NCBI RefSeq assembly: GCF_008642315.1
Contig: NZ_CP029192.1
Location: forward strand, 4,774,001-4,838,000
DNA length: 64,000 nt
From: Streptomyces venezuelae
GTDB lineage: Bacteria > Actinomycetota > Actinomycetes > Streptomycetales > Streptomycetaceae
Direction: 5' to 3'
The translations under genes were made by a program, and so were the position numbers. This document shows, one piece after another, positions 13,553 through 21,526 of this stretch (within the stretch, counting starts at the first letter, position 1; each line of letters opens with the position of its first letter). The notes beneath the pieces were generated by a model that ran no database searches, was not told the DNA's origin, and worked only from the letters and a program-made list of their open reading frames with translations.

Positions 13553-14227
13553 TCATGACGGTGTCACCAATTTCGTGTCGTACGCCAGGATTACCGCCTG
13601 CACCCTGTCCCTCGTTCCCGTCTTCGCGAGAATGCGGCCCACGTGGGTTTTCACGGTCGATTCCGCGAGATGCAGGCGCGAGGCGATCTCCGCGTTCGTC
13701 CAGCCCTGGCCTATGACCGTCAGGATCTCGCGTTCCCTGTGGGTGAGTGACGACAGGCGCGGGTCGTCCGCCGGGGTGGCGGGGGCCGGGCCGGACGACG
13801 ACGGGAGATGGTCCGCGTACGCGTCGAGGAGCCGGCGGGTCAGGCTCGGGGCGACCACCGCGTCGCCCGAGGCGACCGCGCGGATTCCGGAGAGGAGTTC
13901 CTCGGGCAGCGCGTCCTTGATGAGGAAGCCGGACGCTCCGGCGCGCAGTCCCGCGTACGCGTACTCGTCGAGGTCGAACGTGGTGAGGATGAGGACGCGG
14001 GTGCGCTCGCCCGACGCGATGATGCGGCGGGTGGCCTCGATGCCGTCGACTCCCGGCATGCGGATGTCCATCAGGACGACGTCGGGGTGGAGTTCGGCCG
14101 TCAGGCGGACCGCCTCGCTGCCGTTGCCCGCCTCGCCCGCCACCGCCATGTCGTCCTGGCTCTCCAGGAGCATGCGGAAACCGAAGCGCTGCATGGGCTG
14201 GTCGTCGACGATGAGCACGGTCGTCAC
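13553..14227 (-). CDS. LuxR/NarL-family two-component response regulator
   Basis: The 224-residue protein has an N-terminal receiver domain (VDDQPMQR acidic pocket, phospho-accepting Asp in VVLMDIRMPG, conserved Lys in FLIKDALPEE). A C-terminal LuxR helix-turn-helix follows (LTHREREILTVIGQGWTNAEIASRLHLAESTVKTHVGRI, from about residue 160). The GTG start overlaps the stop of the sensor kinase gene by 4 bp (GTGA), so the two are translationally coupled. With the downstream-acting ABC exporter genes upstream in the same orientation, this looks like a stress- or antibiotic-responsive unit. The signal is unknown. Confidence 0.92.
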   Translation of the reverse strand: MTTVLIVDDQPMQRFGFRMLLESQDDMAVAGEAGNGSEAVRLTAELHPDVVLMDIRMPGVDGIEATRRIIASGERTRVLILTTFDLDEYAYAGLRAGASGFLIKDALPEELLSGIRAVASGDAVVAPSLTRRLLDAYADHLPSSSGPAPATPADDPRLSSLTHREREILTVIGQGWTNAEIASRLHLAESTVKTHVGRILAKTGTRDRVQAVILAYDTKLVTPS

Positions 14228-15477
14228 GTTGCTGTCTCACGGTCCTTCGGTAGATGGAGGTGGACCCGCCATCCGCCGGTGGGGCGAGGCAGCGGGCCGG
14301 CCTCAAGTGTGCCCTCGTACAAGGCTGTTCGCTCGCGCATTCCCGTCAGTCCCCGGCCCTGGCCCCAACCCTCGCCCGAGGGCCGGGGGCCGCCCGCGCC
14401 CGTGTCCGTCACCTCCACCGTCACCCCCTCCTCCGCGTACGTGACGTCGACCGTCGCCGTGGCTCCCGGACCGCCGTGCTTGAGGGTGTTCGTGAGGGCC
14501 TCCTGCACGACGCGGTAGACCGTGAGCTGGCGGCCCGCGGGGACGGTGTCGGGGCTGCCCTGGACGGTGGTCCGGACGGGGAGGCCCGCCGCCCGGACGC
14601 CGTCGATGAGCTGGTCCAGGTCGGTCAGGGCCGGCTGCGGGGCGAGTTCGGCCGGGGCGGGGGCGTCGTCGCGCAGGACGTCCAGGAGGCGGCGGAGCTC
14701 GCCGAGGGCCTGCCTGCCGGTGCTGCCGATCGCCTCCAGGGCCTGGGCCGCGCGCTCGGGGGACTTGGCGGCCGCGTACGAGCCGCCGTCCGCGAGGCCC
14801 GTGATGACGGAGAGGTTGTGACCGATGATGTCGTGCATCTCCCGGGCTATCCGGGTGCGTTCGGCGGCCGCGGCGAGCTGCGCCTGCTGGTCCCGCTCGA
14901 CCTCCAGCTGCCGGGCGCGCTCCACGAGGGCCTCGGTGTAGTCCTGGCGGGAGCGGACCGCGATGCCGAGCAGGGCGACCACGGCGTACGCCCACACGTT
15001 CGGGATGATCTGCTGGTCCCAACTGTTCTCGGGATACCGGACCGCGCCCACGACGAGCGGCACCGTCATCATCAGGCCCGCCCACCCGAGTGTCCTGAGG
15101 GGCAGCCGCATCGCGATGCTGAAGAGCACGAGCATCTGGATCAGGGCGGCTTGCAGCATGGCGCCGCTCCAGCTGTTGACCAGCCCCGTCGCCACCATCA
15201 CGGTGAGGACCGCCATCGGGTGCCTGCGGCGCCACAGCACGGGCAGCGAGAGCCCCACCGACATCAGGAAGACCAGCCAGTCCGGGACGTCCGTGTCGGG
15301 CGCGACGTTGCGCCAGCCGCCGCTCGCGTCGACGAGGGCGGCGCCCACGAAGAACGTGGTCACCAGGAGGTCCCAGACGAGCGGGCGGCGCCTGTCGAAG
15401 GCGCGCACCCGCTGGGTCAGTCGCTGGAGGAGCTGGGTGAGGGGGTGCGGCTCGGTCACGGCTCTCGGCTCGGTCAC
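14224..15477 (-). CDS. DesK-type (HisKA_3) sensor histidine kinase
   Basis: The 417-residue membrane kinase has about five to six transmembrane helices in the first 165 residues, then a coiled segment and the HisKA_3 dimerization box RTRIAREMHDIIGHNLSVI, with the phospho-accepting His. A HATPase_c domain follows (VVQEALTNTLKHGGPGAT, DTGAGG, GRGLTGMRERTALY). It has almost no extracytoplasmic loop, so it probably senses the membrane or membrane-active compounds. GTG 15477 is used; an in-frame GTG at 15459 is possible. It pairs with the overlapping response regulator, and the ABC exporter genes lie immediately upstream. Confidence 0.9.
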   Translation of the reverse strand: MTEPRAVTEPHPLTQLLQRLTQRVRAFDRRRPLVWDLLVTTFFVGAALVDASGGWRNVAPDTDVPDWLVFLMSVGLSLPVLWRRRHPMAVLTVMVATGLVNSWSGAMLQAALIQMLVLFSIAMRLPLRTLGWAGLMMTVPLVVGAVRYPENSWDQQIIPNVWAYAVVALLGIAVRSRQDYTEALVERARQLEVERDQQAQLAAAAERTRIAREMHDIIGHNLSVITGLADGGSYAAAKSPERAAQALEAIGSTGRQALGELRRLLDVLRDDAPAPAELAPQPALTDLDQLIDGVRAAGLPVRTTVQGSPDTVPAGRQLTVYRVVQEALTNTLKHGGPGATATVDVTYAEEGVTVEVTDTGAGGPRPSGEGWGQGRGLTGMRERTALYEGTLEAGPLPRPTGGWRVHLHLPKDRETAT

Positions 15478-15530
15478 GGCCTCATCCTCGTACAGGAGTG
15501 ATCAGTTGGGAGCTCATCCGCCGTGAGGCC

Positions 15531-16334
15531 TCACACGTCGCGTCGCTTGAGCAGCGTGGTCGCCGCCGCCATGATGGCCGCCGCCCACAGGGCGAGCGTG
15601 AACACGGCCGTGCCGGGCGCGACGGCGTCCTCCACGCGCGCCACCGAGCCGAGGGAGCTCGCGGCCTGGGCGGGGAAGTACTTCATGGCGGTGTCCACGG
15701 CGCCGAACGGCAGCATCGACAGGACCTCGGGCAGGATCAGGACGGTCGCGACGAACGCGCCGATGGCACCGGGCACCGAGCGGAACAGGGCGCCGAGACC
15801 GAGCGCGATGAGGCTGAGCAGGGTGAGGGAGACGGCGCTGGTCGTGAGGGCGCCGAACACGCCGGGGTCGGTGAGCGCGAGCTCCTTGTCGGTGTCCGCG
15901 AGCCAGATCTGGGCGACGAGGAACGTCACGATGTTCGTCGCGAGGGACACGGTGAAGGCGACCGCGGTGAAGACACCGGCCTTGGACCACAGGACGGGGG
16001 CCCGGCGCGGTACCGCGGCGAGGGAGGAACGGATCATGCCCGTCGAGTACTCGCCCGCGGTCACGAGGATGCCGAGGACGGCGAGGCAGATCTGGGAGAG
16101 CTGGGTGCCGAAGAGGGTGAAGACGACGGTGTCGATCTCGGAGTCGTCGCCGTCGTACGTGGAGCCCATGGTGATGCCGACCGCGAGGACCAGGGCACTC
16201 GCGGTGATCAGAGTGATCCACGTCGAGCGGAGCGTCCACAGCTTGTGCCATTCGGAGCGGATGACGCCCTTGGTGCTGAGGCGGTAGGCAGGGGCGGTGC
16301 GGACGGCGGGGGTGTTGAGGGTGGTGCTGCTCAT
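15531..16334 (-). CDS. ABC-2 type exporter permease
   Basis: The 267-residue membrane protein has six predicted helices and the VIRSEWHKLWTLRSTWITL N terminus typical of Streptomyces ABC-2 permeases of the NatB/BcrB kind. The ATG start overlaps the stop of the ATPase gene by 4 bp (ATGA). A longer upstream frame exists only as a shadow of the ATPase gene. It forms an exporter with the ATPase and is followed 53 bp later by the sensor kinase gene. Confidence 0.88.
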   Translation of the reverse strand: MSSTTLNTPAVRTAPAYRLSTKGVIRSEWHKLWTLRSTWITLITASALVLAVGITMGSTYDGDDSEIDTVVFTLFGTQLSQICLAVLGILVTAGEYSTGMIRSSLAAVPRRAPVLWSKAGVFTAVAFTVSLATNIVTFLVAQIWLADTDKELALTDPGVFGALTTSAVSLTLLSLIALGLGALFRSVPGAIGAFVATVLILPEVLSMLPFGAVDTAMKYFPAQAASSLGSVARVEDAVAPGTAVFTLALWAAAIMAAATTLLKRRDV

Positions 16335-17293
16335 GCCGCAGCTCCTTCCGAACGACGGGTGGCAGAGGTGGCAGGGGGGCGGGTGGCGGCCACGTACTCG
16401 ACCGAGTCCCGCGTCAGGTCCATGAACGCCTGCTCCAACGACGCCGTCTGAGGGGTGAGTTCGAAGAGCGGGATGCCGTGCGCGGCTGCGGTGCGCCCGA
16501 TGTGCTCGGCGTCGGTGCCGCGTACGTCGAGGACGCCCGGGGCGTCGCCGGAGATCCGCACGCCCGGCCCCGCGAGCAGTTCGGTCAGGTGGCCCGCCTC
16601 GGGGGACACGACCCTGACAGCGCCGGAGCCCGACTCGCGTACGAAGCGCTCGACGGTGGTGTCGGCCAGGAGCTTGCCCCGGCCGATGATGATCAGGTGC
16701 TCGGCCGTCAGCGCCATCTCGCTCATGAGGTGCGACGAGACGAGGACCGTACGGCCCTCGGCGGCGAGGGACTTGAGGAGGTTGCGGATCCACAGGACGC
16801 CCTCGGGGTCGAGGCCGTTGACCGGCTCGTCGAGGATCACCGTGGCCGGGTCGCCGAGCAGGGCGGCCGCGATGCCGAGGCGCTGTCCCATGCCGAGGGA
16901 GAAGCCCTTGACGCGCCTGCGGGCGACCTCGTGGATGCCGGCCAGGTCCAGGACCGCGTCGACGCGGCTCTTCGGGATGGAGTGGGTGTGGGCGAGCGCC
17001 ATGAGGTGGTGGTACGCGGAGCGGCCCGGGTGGACCGAGCGTGCCTCCAGGAGCGCGCCGACCTCGTGGAGGGGCGCGGGGTGGGCCGCGTAGGCGCGGT
17101 CGCCGATGGTGGCGCGGCCGCGGGTGGGGGAGTCGAGGCCGATGAGCATCCGCATGGTGGTGGACTTGCCCGCCCCGTTGGGGCCGAGGAAGCCGGTGAC
17201 GGTGCCGGGGAGGACCTCGAAGCTGAGGTCGTCGACGGCCTTCTTGGCGGACTTGCCGCCGTAGTGCTTGGTCAGTCCGTATGCCCGAATCAT
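16331..17293 (-). CDS. ABC transporter ATP-binding protein
   Basis: The 320-residue ATPase has Walker A GPNGAGKST (about residue 38), a signature motif close to FSLGMGQRLGIAAALL (variant of LSGGQ), Walker B VILDEPVNGLDPEG and the switch histidine in VLVSSHLMSEM. The roughly 90-residue C-terminal extension is of the DUF4162 type common in drug and bacteriocin exporters (BcrA-like). It starts the four-gene operon ATPase-permease-kinase-regulator, whose tight overlaps suggest a self-regulated defence exporter. The substrate is unknown. Confidence 0.92.
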   Translation of the reverse strand: MIRAYGLTKHYGGKSAKKAVDDLSFEVLPGTVTGFLGPNGAGKSTTMRMLIGLDSPTRGRATIGDRAYAAHPAPLHEVGALLEARSVHPGRSAYHHLMALAHTHSIPKSRVDAVLDLAGIHEVARRRVKGFSLGMGQRLGIAAALLGDPATVILDEPVNGLDPEGVLWIRNLLKSLAAEGRTVLVSSHLMSEMALTAEHLIIIGRGKLLADTTVERFVRESGSGAVRVVSPEAGHLTELLAGPGVRISGDAPGVLDVRGTDAEHIGRTAAAHGIPLFELTPQTASLEQAFMDLTRDSVEYVAATRPPATSATRRSEGAAA

Positions 17294-17422
17294 GTTCTCG
17301 ATGGTGGCGTTCGCGGGCGCGCGGATCGTCGGACCGGGGGCGGGGAGTGGGCGTGGGGACTAGTACCGGGGTACGACGGTGACCCTGAGACGCCCCTTGA
17401 CGGGGGAACTTAAGATCACGGC

Positions 17423-17974
17423 ATGGAACACGAGTACGTCGTACGAACCGTCCGCGCCGACGAGTGGCCGCAGGTCAGGGAGTTGCGGCTGGCCGCGCTG
17501 CGGGATCCGGCGGCGCCGGTCGCCTTCCTGGAGACCTACGAGGAGGCCGCGGCGAAGCCGGACTCGTTCTGGCGGGAGCGTGCCGAGGGCGCGGCTAAGG
17601 GCCTTCCGGTACGGCAGTTCGTGGCGGAGGACGCGGACGGCGTGTGGGTCGGCTCGGTGACCGTGCTGGTCGAGGAGGCGGGGGCGGACGACGTCTTCGG
17701 CGGGGTGACCGAGCAGCGGCAGGCGCACGTCGTGGGGGTCTACGTGCGGCCCGAGCACCGGGGCGCCGGCGCGACGGACGCGCTGTTCGAGGCGGCCGTG
17801 GGCTGGTCGTGGTCCCTGGACGGGCTGGAGCGGGTGCGGCTGTACGTCCACGAGGGCAACCCGCGGGCGCAGGCGTTCTACCGGCGCTTCGGGTTCGTAC
17901 GCAGCGGTGGGGTCGTACCCGTGCCGGGGGACCCGTCCTCGCGGGAGTTCGAGCTGGTGCTGAAGCGGCCCTGA
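17423..17974 (+). CDS. GNAT-family N-acetyltransferase
   Basis: The 183-residue protein has the GNAT acetyl-CoA motif at about residues 107-125 (VVGVYVRPEHRGAGATDALFEAA) and the C-terminal LYVHEGNPRAQAFYRRFGFV motif of small-molecule or protein acetyltransferases. The substrate cannot be told from sequence. It is a single gene between the divergent ABC operon (130 bp away) and a convergent LuxR regulator (44 bp). Confidence 0.88.
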   Translation: MEHEYVVRTVRADEWPQVRELRLAALRDPAAPVAFLETYEEAAAKPDSFWRERAEGAAKGLPVRQFVAEDADGVWVGSVTVLVEEAGADDVFGGVTEQRQAHVVGVYVRPEHRGAGATDALFEAAVGWSWSLDGLERVRLYVHEGNPRAQAFYRRFGFVRSGGVVPVPGDPSSREFELVLKRP

Positions 17975-18018
17975 CCGGCCAGGCCACGGGGCTTTCATGG
18001 CGAGAGGCGACACAGGCC

Positions 18019-18954
18019 CTAGGGCAGCTCCGGTTCCGTCCGCGCGATGAGGTAGCCGAGCTGCGCCCGTGACTGCGAGCCCAACTCGGCGGAGATCGCG
18101 GCCACATGGCCCGCCACCGTGCGCCGCGACACCCCGAGGCGGCGCGCGATGGCGTCGTCCGTGAGGCCGGAGACGAGGAGCTTCATCACCGTGCGGCGGA
18201 CCTCGTCGACGATCAGTGGTTCGCGGCCGCGCGCGGCGGTCGGTTCGGCCACGGGCCGCGCCCGCTCCCAGGCGTCCTCGAAGACGGCCGCGAGGTGGGC
18301 CACGACGGTGGGCTGCCGGATCTCCACGGTGGCGCGGCCGACGAGGTAGGCGACGCTGCCGTCGCACACGAGCAGGCGCCCGGTCAGCTGGTGCAGGGTG
18401 CGGACGCGGCCGCCCGACCGCTCGATGTCCTGGAGGTGCCGCCACCGCGCGGCATGGGTGCGGGCCGCGTGCGGGAAGAGGGCACGGTGGGCGGCGCCGG
18501 CCGGGAACAGGGCCTCACCTGTCGGCTGGACGGTCAGGAGTTCCGTACGGCAGCCGCGTACGGCCTGCTCCAGGAGCGCGGGCCCGGCGTCCGTGCCGTC
18601 GACGACGGTCAGCCAGTCCTGGGACTCGCGCCGCGCGGCCCGGTAGATGGCGTGGACCGGCGAGAACCCGGCGCTCATCGACTTCAGCAACTCCTGCTGG
18701 GCGTCGAGCGACTCCCGTACGGGCTGGAGGAGTTCGGACTCCGCGACGTTGGGCGAGACCGGTACGAGGACGTCCGGGTCGTCCGGCGGCGGCGTCAGCA
18801 GGCCGAGGTGTACGAGGCAGCGGGGCGCCGTCGCGCGCGGCAGGCAGCCCTTGACGACCGCGGCCCGGTATCGGCTCAGGCCCGCGGCGCAGGGGGATTC
18901 CGCGGTGGCGGCGCAGCGGCAGCCGGTGCCGGGGCCTTGTGCGTCATCGTGCAT
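18019..18954 (-). CDS. LuxR-type helix-turn-helix regulator with TrmB-like sensor region
   Basis: The 311-residue protein has a short Cys-containing N terminus (CRCAATAESPC), a central region of about 200 residues resembling the TrmB/PLD-like middle part of this Streptomyces regulator family, and a C-terminal LuxR helix-turn-helix (TVMKLLVSGLTDDAIARRLGVSRRTVAGHV). It has no receiver domain, so it is not a classical response regulator. The start ATG 18954 is chosen because the longer frame upstream is antisense to the SDR gene. It is divergent from the SDR gene, 100 bp away, which it may regulate. Confidence 0.8.
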   Translation of the reverse strand: MHDDAQGPGTGCRCAATAESPCAAGLSRYRAAVVKGCLPRATAPRCLVHLGLLTPPPDDPDVLVPVSPNVAESELLQPVRESLDAQQELLKSMSAGFSPVHAIYRAARRESQDWLTVVDGTDAGPALLEQAVRGCRTELLTVQPTGEALFPAGAAHRALFPHAARTHAARWRHLQDIERSGGRVRTLHQLTGRLLVCDGSVAYLVGRATVEIRQPTVVAHLAAVFEDAWERARPVAEPTAARGREPLIVDEVRRTVMKLLVSGLTDDAIARRLGVSRRTVAGHVAAISAELGSQSRAQLGYLIARTEPELP

Positions 18955-18969
18955 CGCATGATTATGCAC
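18949..18969. promoter_or_regulatory. Small inverted repeat over the LuxR-type regulator start codon
   Basis: GTGCAT (18949-18954) and ATGCAC (18964-18969) are separated by 9 bp, and the left half overlaps the ATG of the regulator. This is a possible autoregulatory site. The half-sites are short, so chance occurrence is not excluded. Confidence 0.3.
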
Positions 18970-19054
18970 CGGCTTTTCCAAGGCGTTCGCGGCTCGTGAC
19001 GGCGAAACTCGAACCCGTAAAGAGCACCTGCTTTGGATTCGAAGGACGGAAAAC

Positions 19055-19792
19055 GTGGTCCACGTGAAGGAAGCCCTCTCCCGCAGCACCGTCGTCATCA
19101 CCGGCGCGGGCAGCGGCATCGGACTCGCCACCGCCGAACTCGTCGCGCGGCGCGGAGCCCGCGTCGTCCTCACCGACCGCAGCGCGGAGGTGGTGCGCCC
19201 GCACGCCGAGCGGATCGCGGAACTCACCGGCTCGGAGGCCGAGTACCGGGCGCTGGACGTCACCGACGGCGCCGCCGTCGAGGAGGTCATGGGCTCGGTC
19301 GGCACCATCGACCACCTCTTCACCTGCGCGTCCGGCAGCGTCGTCGCGCCGTTCGAGGAGCTCACGGAGGCCGAGGTGCGCCGGTTCTTCGAGGTCAAGT
19401 GGTGGGGGCAGTACCGGTGCCTGCGGGCCGCGCTGCCGCACCTGCGCAGGGAGACGGGGTCGGTCACGCTCGTCTCCGGCTACCTCTACCGCAAGACCGA
19501 CCCGGGCTACTTCGCGTTCGGCGCCGTCAACGGAGCGGTCGAGGCCGCGGTGAAGTCCCTTGCCGTCGAGCTGGCGCCGCTCCGCGTCAACGCGATCGCC
19601 CCCGGTCCGACCGACACGCACGCCCACCTGATGAGCCCCGAGCAGCACCGGGCCTACCGGGCGGAGATCGCCGAGCGGCTGCCCGTGGGGCGGCCCGGCA
19701 CGGCCGAGGAGGTCGCCCACGCGGCGGCGTACCTGATGGAGAACGCGTTCACGACCGGTACGACGCTGGACGTCGACGGCGGCAAGCGCTGA
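19055..19792 (+). CDS. Short-chain dehydrogenase/reductase with atypical active site
   Basis: The 245-residue Rossmann protein has the NAD(P)-binding TGAGSGIG motif at residues 16-23 and the SDR C-terminal DVDGGKR end. The usual YxxxK catalytic pair is replaced: the aligned segment reads FGAVNGAVEAAVKSLA, so Tyr is Phe and Lys is Asn. A minority of SDR-like proteins share this change, and classical dehydrogenase chemistry is then doubtful. GTG 19055 follows AAGGACGG. It is divergent from the LuxR-type regulator and ends 27 bp from the convergent stop of the coupling-protein-like gene. Confidence 0.8.
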   Translation: MVHVKEALSRSTVVITGAGSGIGLATAELVARRGARVVLTDRSAEVVRPHAERIAELTGSEAEYRALDVTDGAAVEEVMGSVGTIDHLFTCASGSVVAPFEELTEAEVRRFFEVKWWGQYRCLRAALPHLRRETGSVTLVSGYLYRKTDPGYFAFGAVNGAVEAAVKSLAVELAPLRVNAIAPGPTDTHAHLMSPEQHRAYRAEIAERLPVGRPGTAEEVAHAAAYLMENAFTTGTTLDVDGGKR

Positions 19793-19819
19793 CGTACGGC
19801 CCCATCGGGGTCCGTGCGG

Positions 19820-21526
19820 TCACGTCACCGGCAGTTCGCTGTCCGGCCAGCGTGACCTGCCCTGTTCCCGGGACCGGAGCAGAGCCAGGGTCGGCAGGCC
19901 CCGGCCCGCCCCGGTGGAGAGCAGCTCCGGCAGCTGAGGCAGCGGAGCCACCGCGGCGACGTCGTCCAGGACGAGCGTCATTGGTGGGTCGAGCCGACCG
20001 GAGGATGACCGTGCGGCCATGCGCCGGCCGTGCTCGACCACGCTGGAGGCGAGTGCCGTCAACAGGGGCATGGCACCCGGGCCTTGGCGGGCCTTGGGAT
20101 CCTCGATCGCCTCACCCACCACAAAAAGCGTGCCCCCTTCATCGACAAAGGAATCCAGAGAGAGCGCATCAGTTCGGTTCGGTGCGCAGGATTCGCGTAC
20201 GTGGACGGTGAAGAGCGCGGCCAGGGCGCGGGCGGTCAACTCCTGCGCGATGTCCCGCCTTTCGGGGTGCGCGGTGAGCGTGGCCTCCAGCTCGCCCGCG
20301 GCGCCGGGCGCGGCCTTCGGATGCGTACGGAGGATGCGTACCGCCTCCTGCACCTGGTTGCCCTGCGACCAGCGGTGCACGTTCTTCATGGGCTTGTCCG
20401 CCACCGCGGCGGCGTGCAGGAAGCTGCGCATCAGGATCTGGGCCGTGTCGGCCACGGCGACGTCCAGCTTCGACGCCGGTCTTATCGGGGCGAGGAGCGC
20501 GGCGGCACGTGCCTCCGCCGTCGCCTTGTCCGCGCAGCCGGTGGTGGGGGACCAGTGGAGGCGGGCCGGGGTGTCGCACAGGTGGGAGGGGTCGTAGAGC
20601 AGGACGGGCCCGAGCTTGGCCCGCGCGTCCTTCGTCTCGGCCCACAGGGTGGGATCGGAGGTCAGGACGAGCGCGGCACCCTCGGCATCCTGGACGGCCT
20701 GCACGGCGAGGGGGCGGCGGGTGGCCGGGTCGCCGAGGACCAGGGGGGCGCGGGGGGTGGGGACGGTGAGGGGTGCGCTGGTGCCGGGGGCGGCGCCGAC
20801 GGGGGCGGCGTACTCGACCGGCGTGGCGGTGGAGAGGGGGGCGAGGGCCGGGGCGGGTGCGCCTGGTTCCGCCGGTGCGGGTCCTGGGGCCGGTACGGGG
20901 GGCTGACCGGGGGCCGGGGCCGGGGCTGGAACCGCGGTGGGTTCCGGTGCGGGGGTCTGGGGCGGTGTCGGGGCGGGGGCCGGTCCCGCTGCGTGGGCTG
21001 GGGTCGGTGCTGGTGCTGGTGCTGGTCCCGGTTCCGGTGTCTGAACCGCTGCCGGACCAGGGGCAGAGCTCGGCGCCTCCGCCCCCTCCCGCCGAGCCCT
21101 CCGCACAGCCCGCCACCGCGTGACCGTCCCCATCACGAAGACGGTCATGACGATGAGCACCAGCAGTTGGCCGATGAACAGGCCCCAGAACAGGCCGTAG
21201 CCCGACAGCTGGTCCGCCGGGGTCTCCGGCCAGGCGCCCGCCACGTCCTTCGGGTTGCCGATCAAGTGGCGTACCGCGGGCGGCGTATGGCCGAACGAGA
21301 CCTTCTCCGGCCACGCGCCCCGCGCGAACCGCCCCGCGAGGTTCGTGGCCGACCAGACGAGCACCGTGGCCCCGATCAGGAGGCCCAGGAAACCCACCAG
21401 GAGGCCGTCGGGAACCCCGCCGGAGCCGGACCCGGACGGCCGTGCCCGTCCGCCCCCGCGGGGGCCGCCGGGATCCGCCGGACCCCGCCCGTGCGGGGAC
21501 CGCCCCCGCTCCCACTCATCCCGCAT
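19820..21526 (-). CDS. VirD4/TraG-like coupling protein with degenerate P-loop and short C terminus
   Basis: The 568-residue protein has two transmembrane helices (about residues 35-60 and 110-135) and a long Pro/Ala linker. Its cytoplasmic part resembles actinobacterial type IV coupling proteins: a YDPSHLCDTPARLHWSP segment where these read FDP...RWSP, Walker-B-like MTLVLDDVAAVAPLPQLPELLS, and the following TLALLRSREQGRSRW. Where a P-loop should stand it reads VLGDPATRRPLAVQ, so the GKT/S is lost. The protein ends soon after the Walker B region, about 100 residues short of typical relatives. ATG 21526 follows GGAGC and overlaps the VirB4-like gene by 11 bp. It is last in the type IV secretion-like operon (SCO4126 position by recall). 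Confidence 0.75.
   Translation of the reverse strand: MRDEWERGRSPHGRGPADPGGPRGGGRARPSGSGSGGVPDGLLVGFLGLLIGATVLVWSATNLAGRFARGAWPEKVSFGHTPPAVRHLIGNPKDVAGAWPETPADQLSGYGLFWGLFIGQLLVLIVMTVFVMGTVTRWRAVRRARREGAEAPSSAPGPAAVQTPEPGPAPAPAPTPAHAAGPAPAPTPPQTPAPEPTAVPAPAPAPGQPPVPAPGPAPAEPGAPAPALAPLSTATPVEYAAPVGAAPGTSAPLTVPTPRAPLVLGDPATRRPLAVQAVQDAEGAALVLTSDPTLWAETKDARAKLGPVLLYDPSHLCDTPARLHWSPTTGCADKATAEARAAALLAPIRPASKLDVAVADTAQILMRSFLHAAAVADKPMKNVHRWSQGNQVQEAVRILRTHPKAAPGAAGELEATLTAHPERRDIAQELTARALAALFTVHVRESCAPNRTDALSLDSFVDEGGTLFVVGEAIEDPKARQGPGAMPLLTALASSVVEHGRRMAARSSSGRLDPPMTLVLDDVAAVAPLPQLPELLSTGAGRGLPTLALLRSREQGRSRWPDSELPVT

Noticed and set aside
18955..19467. N-terminal extension of the LuxR-type regulator to 482 residues
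   Set aside because: The extra codons are antisense to the SDR gene and Ser/Arg/Thr-rich. ATG 18954 gives the normal family length.
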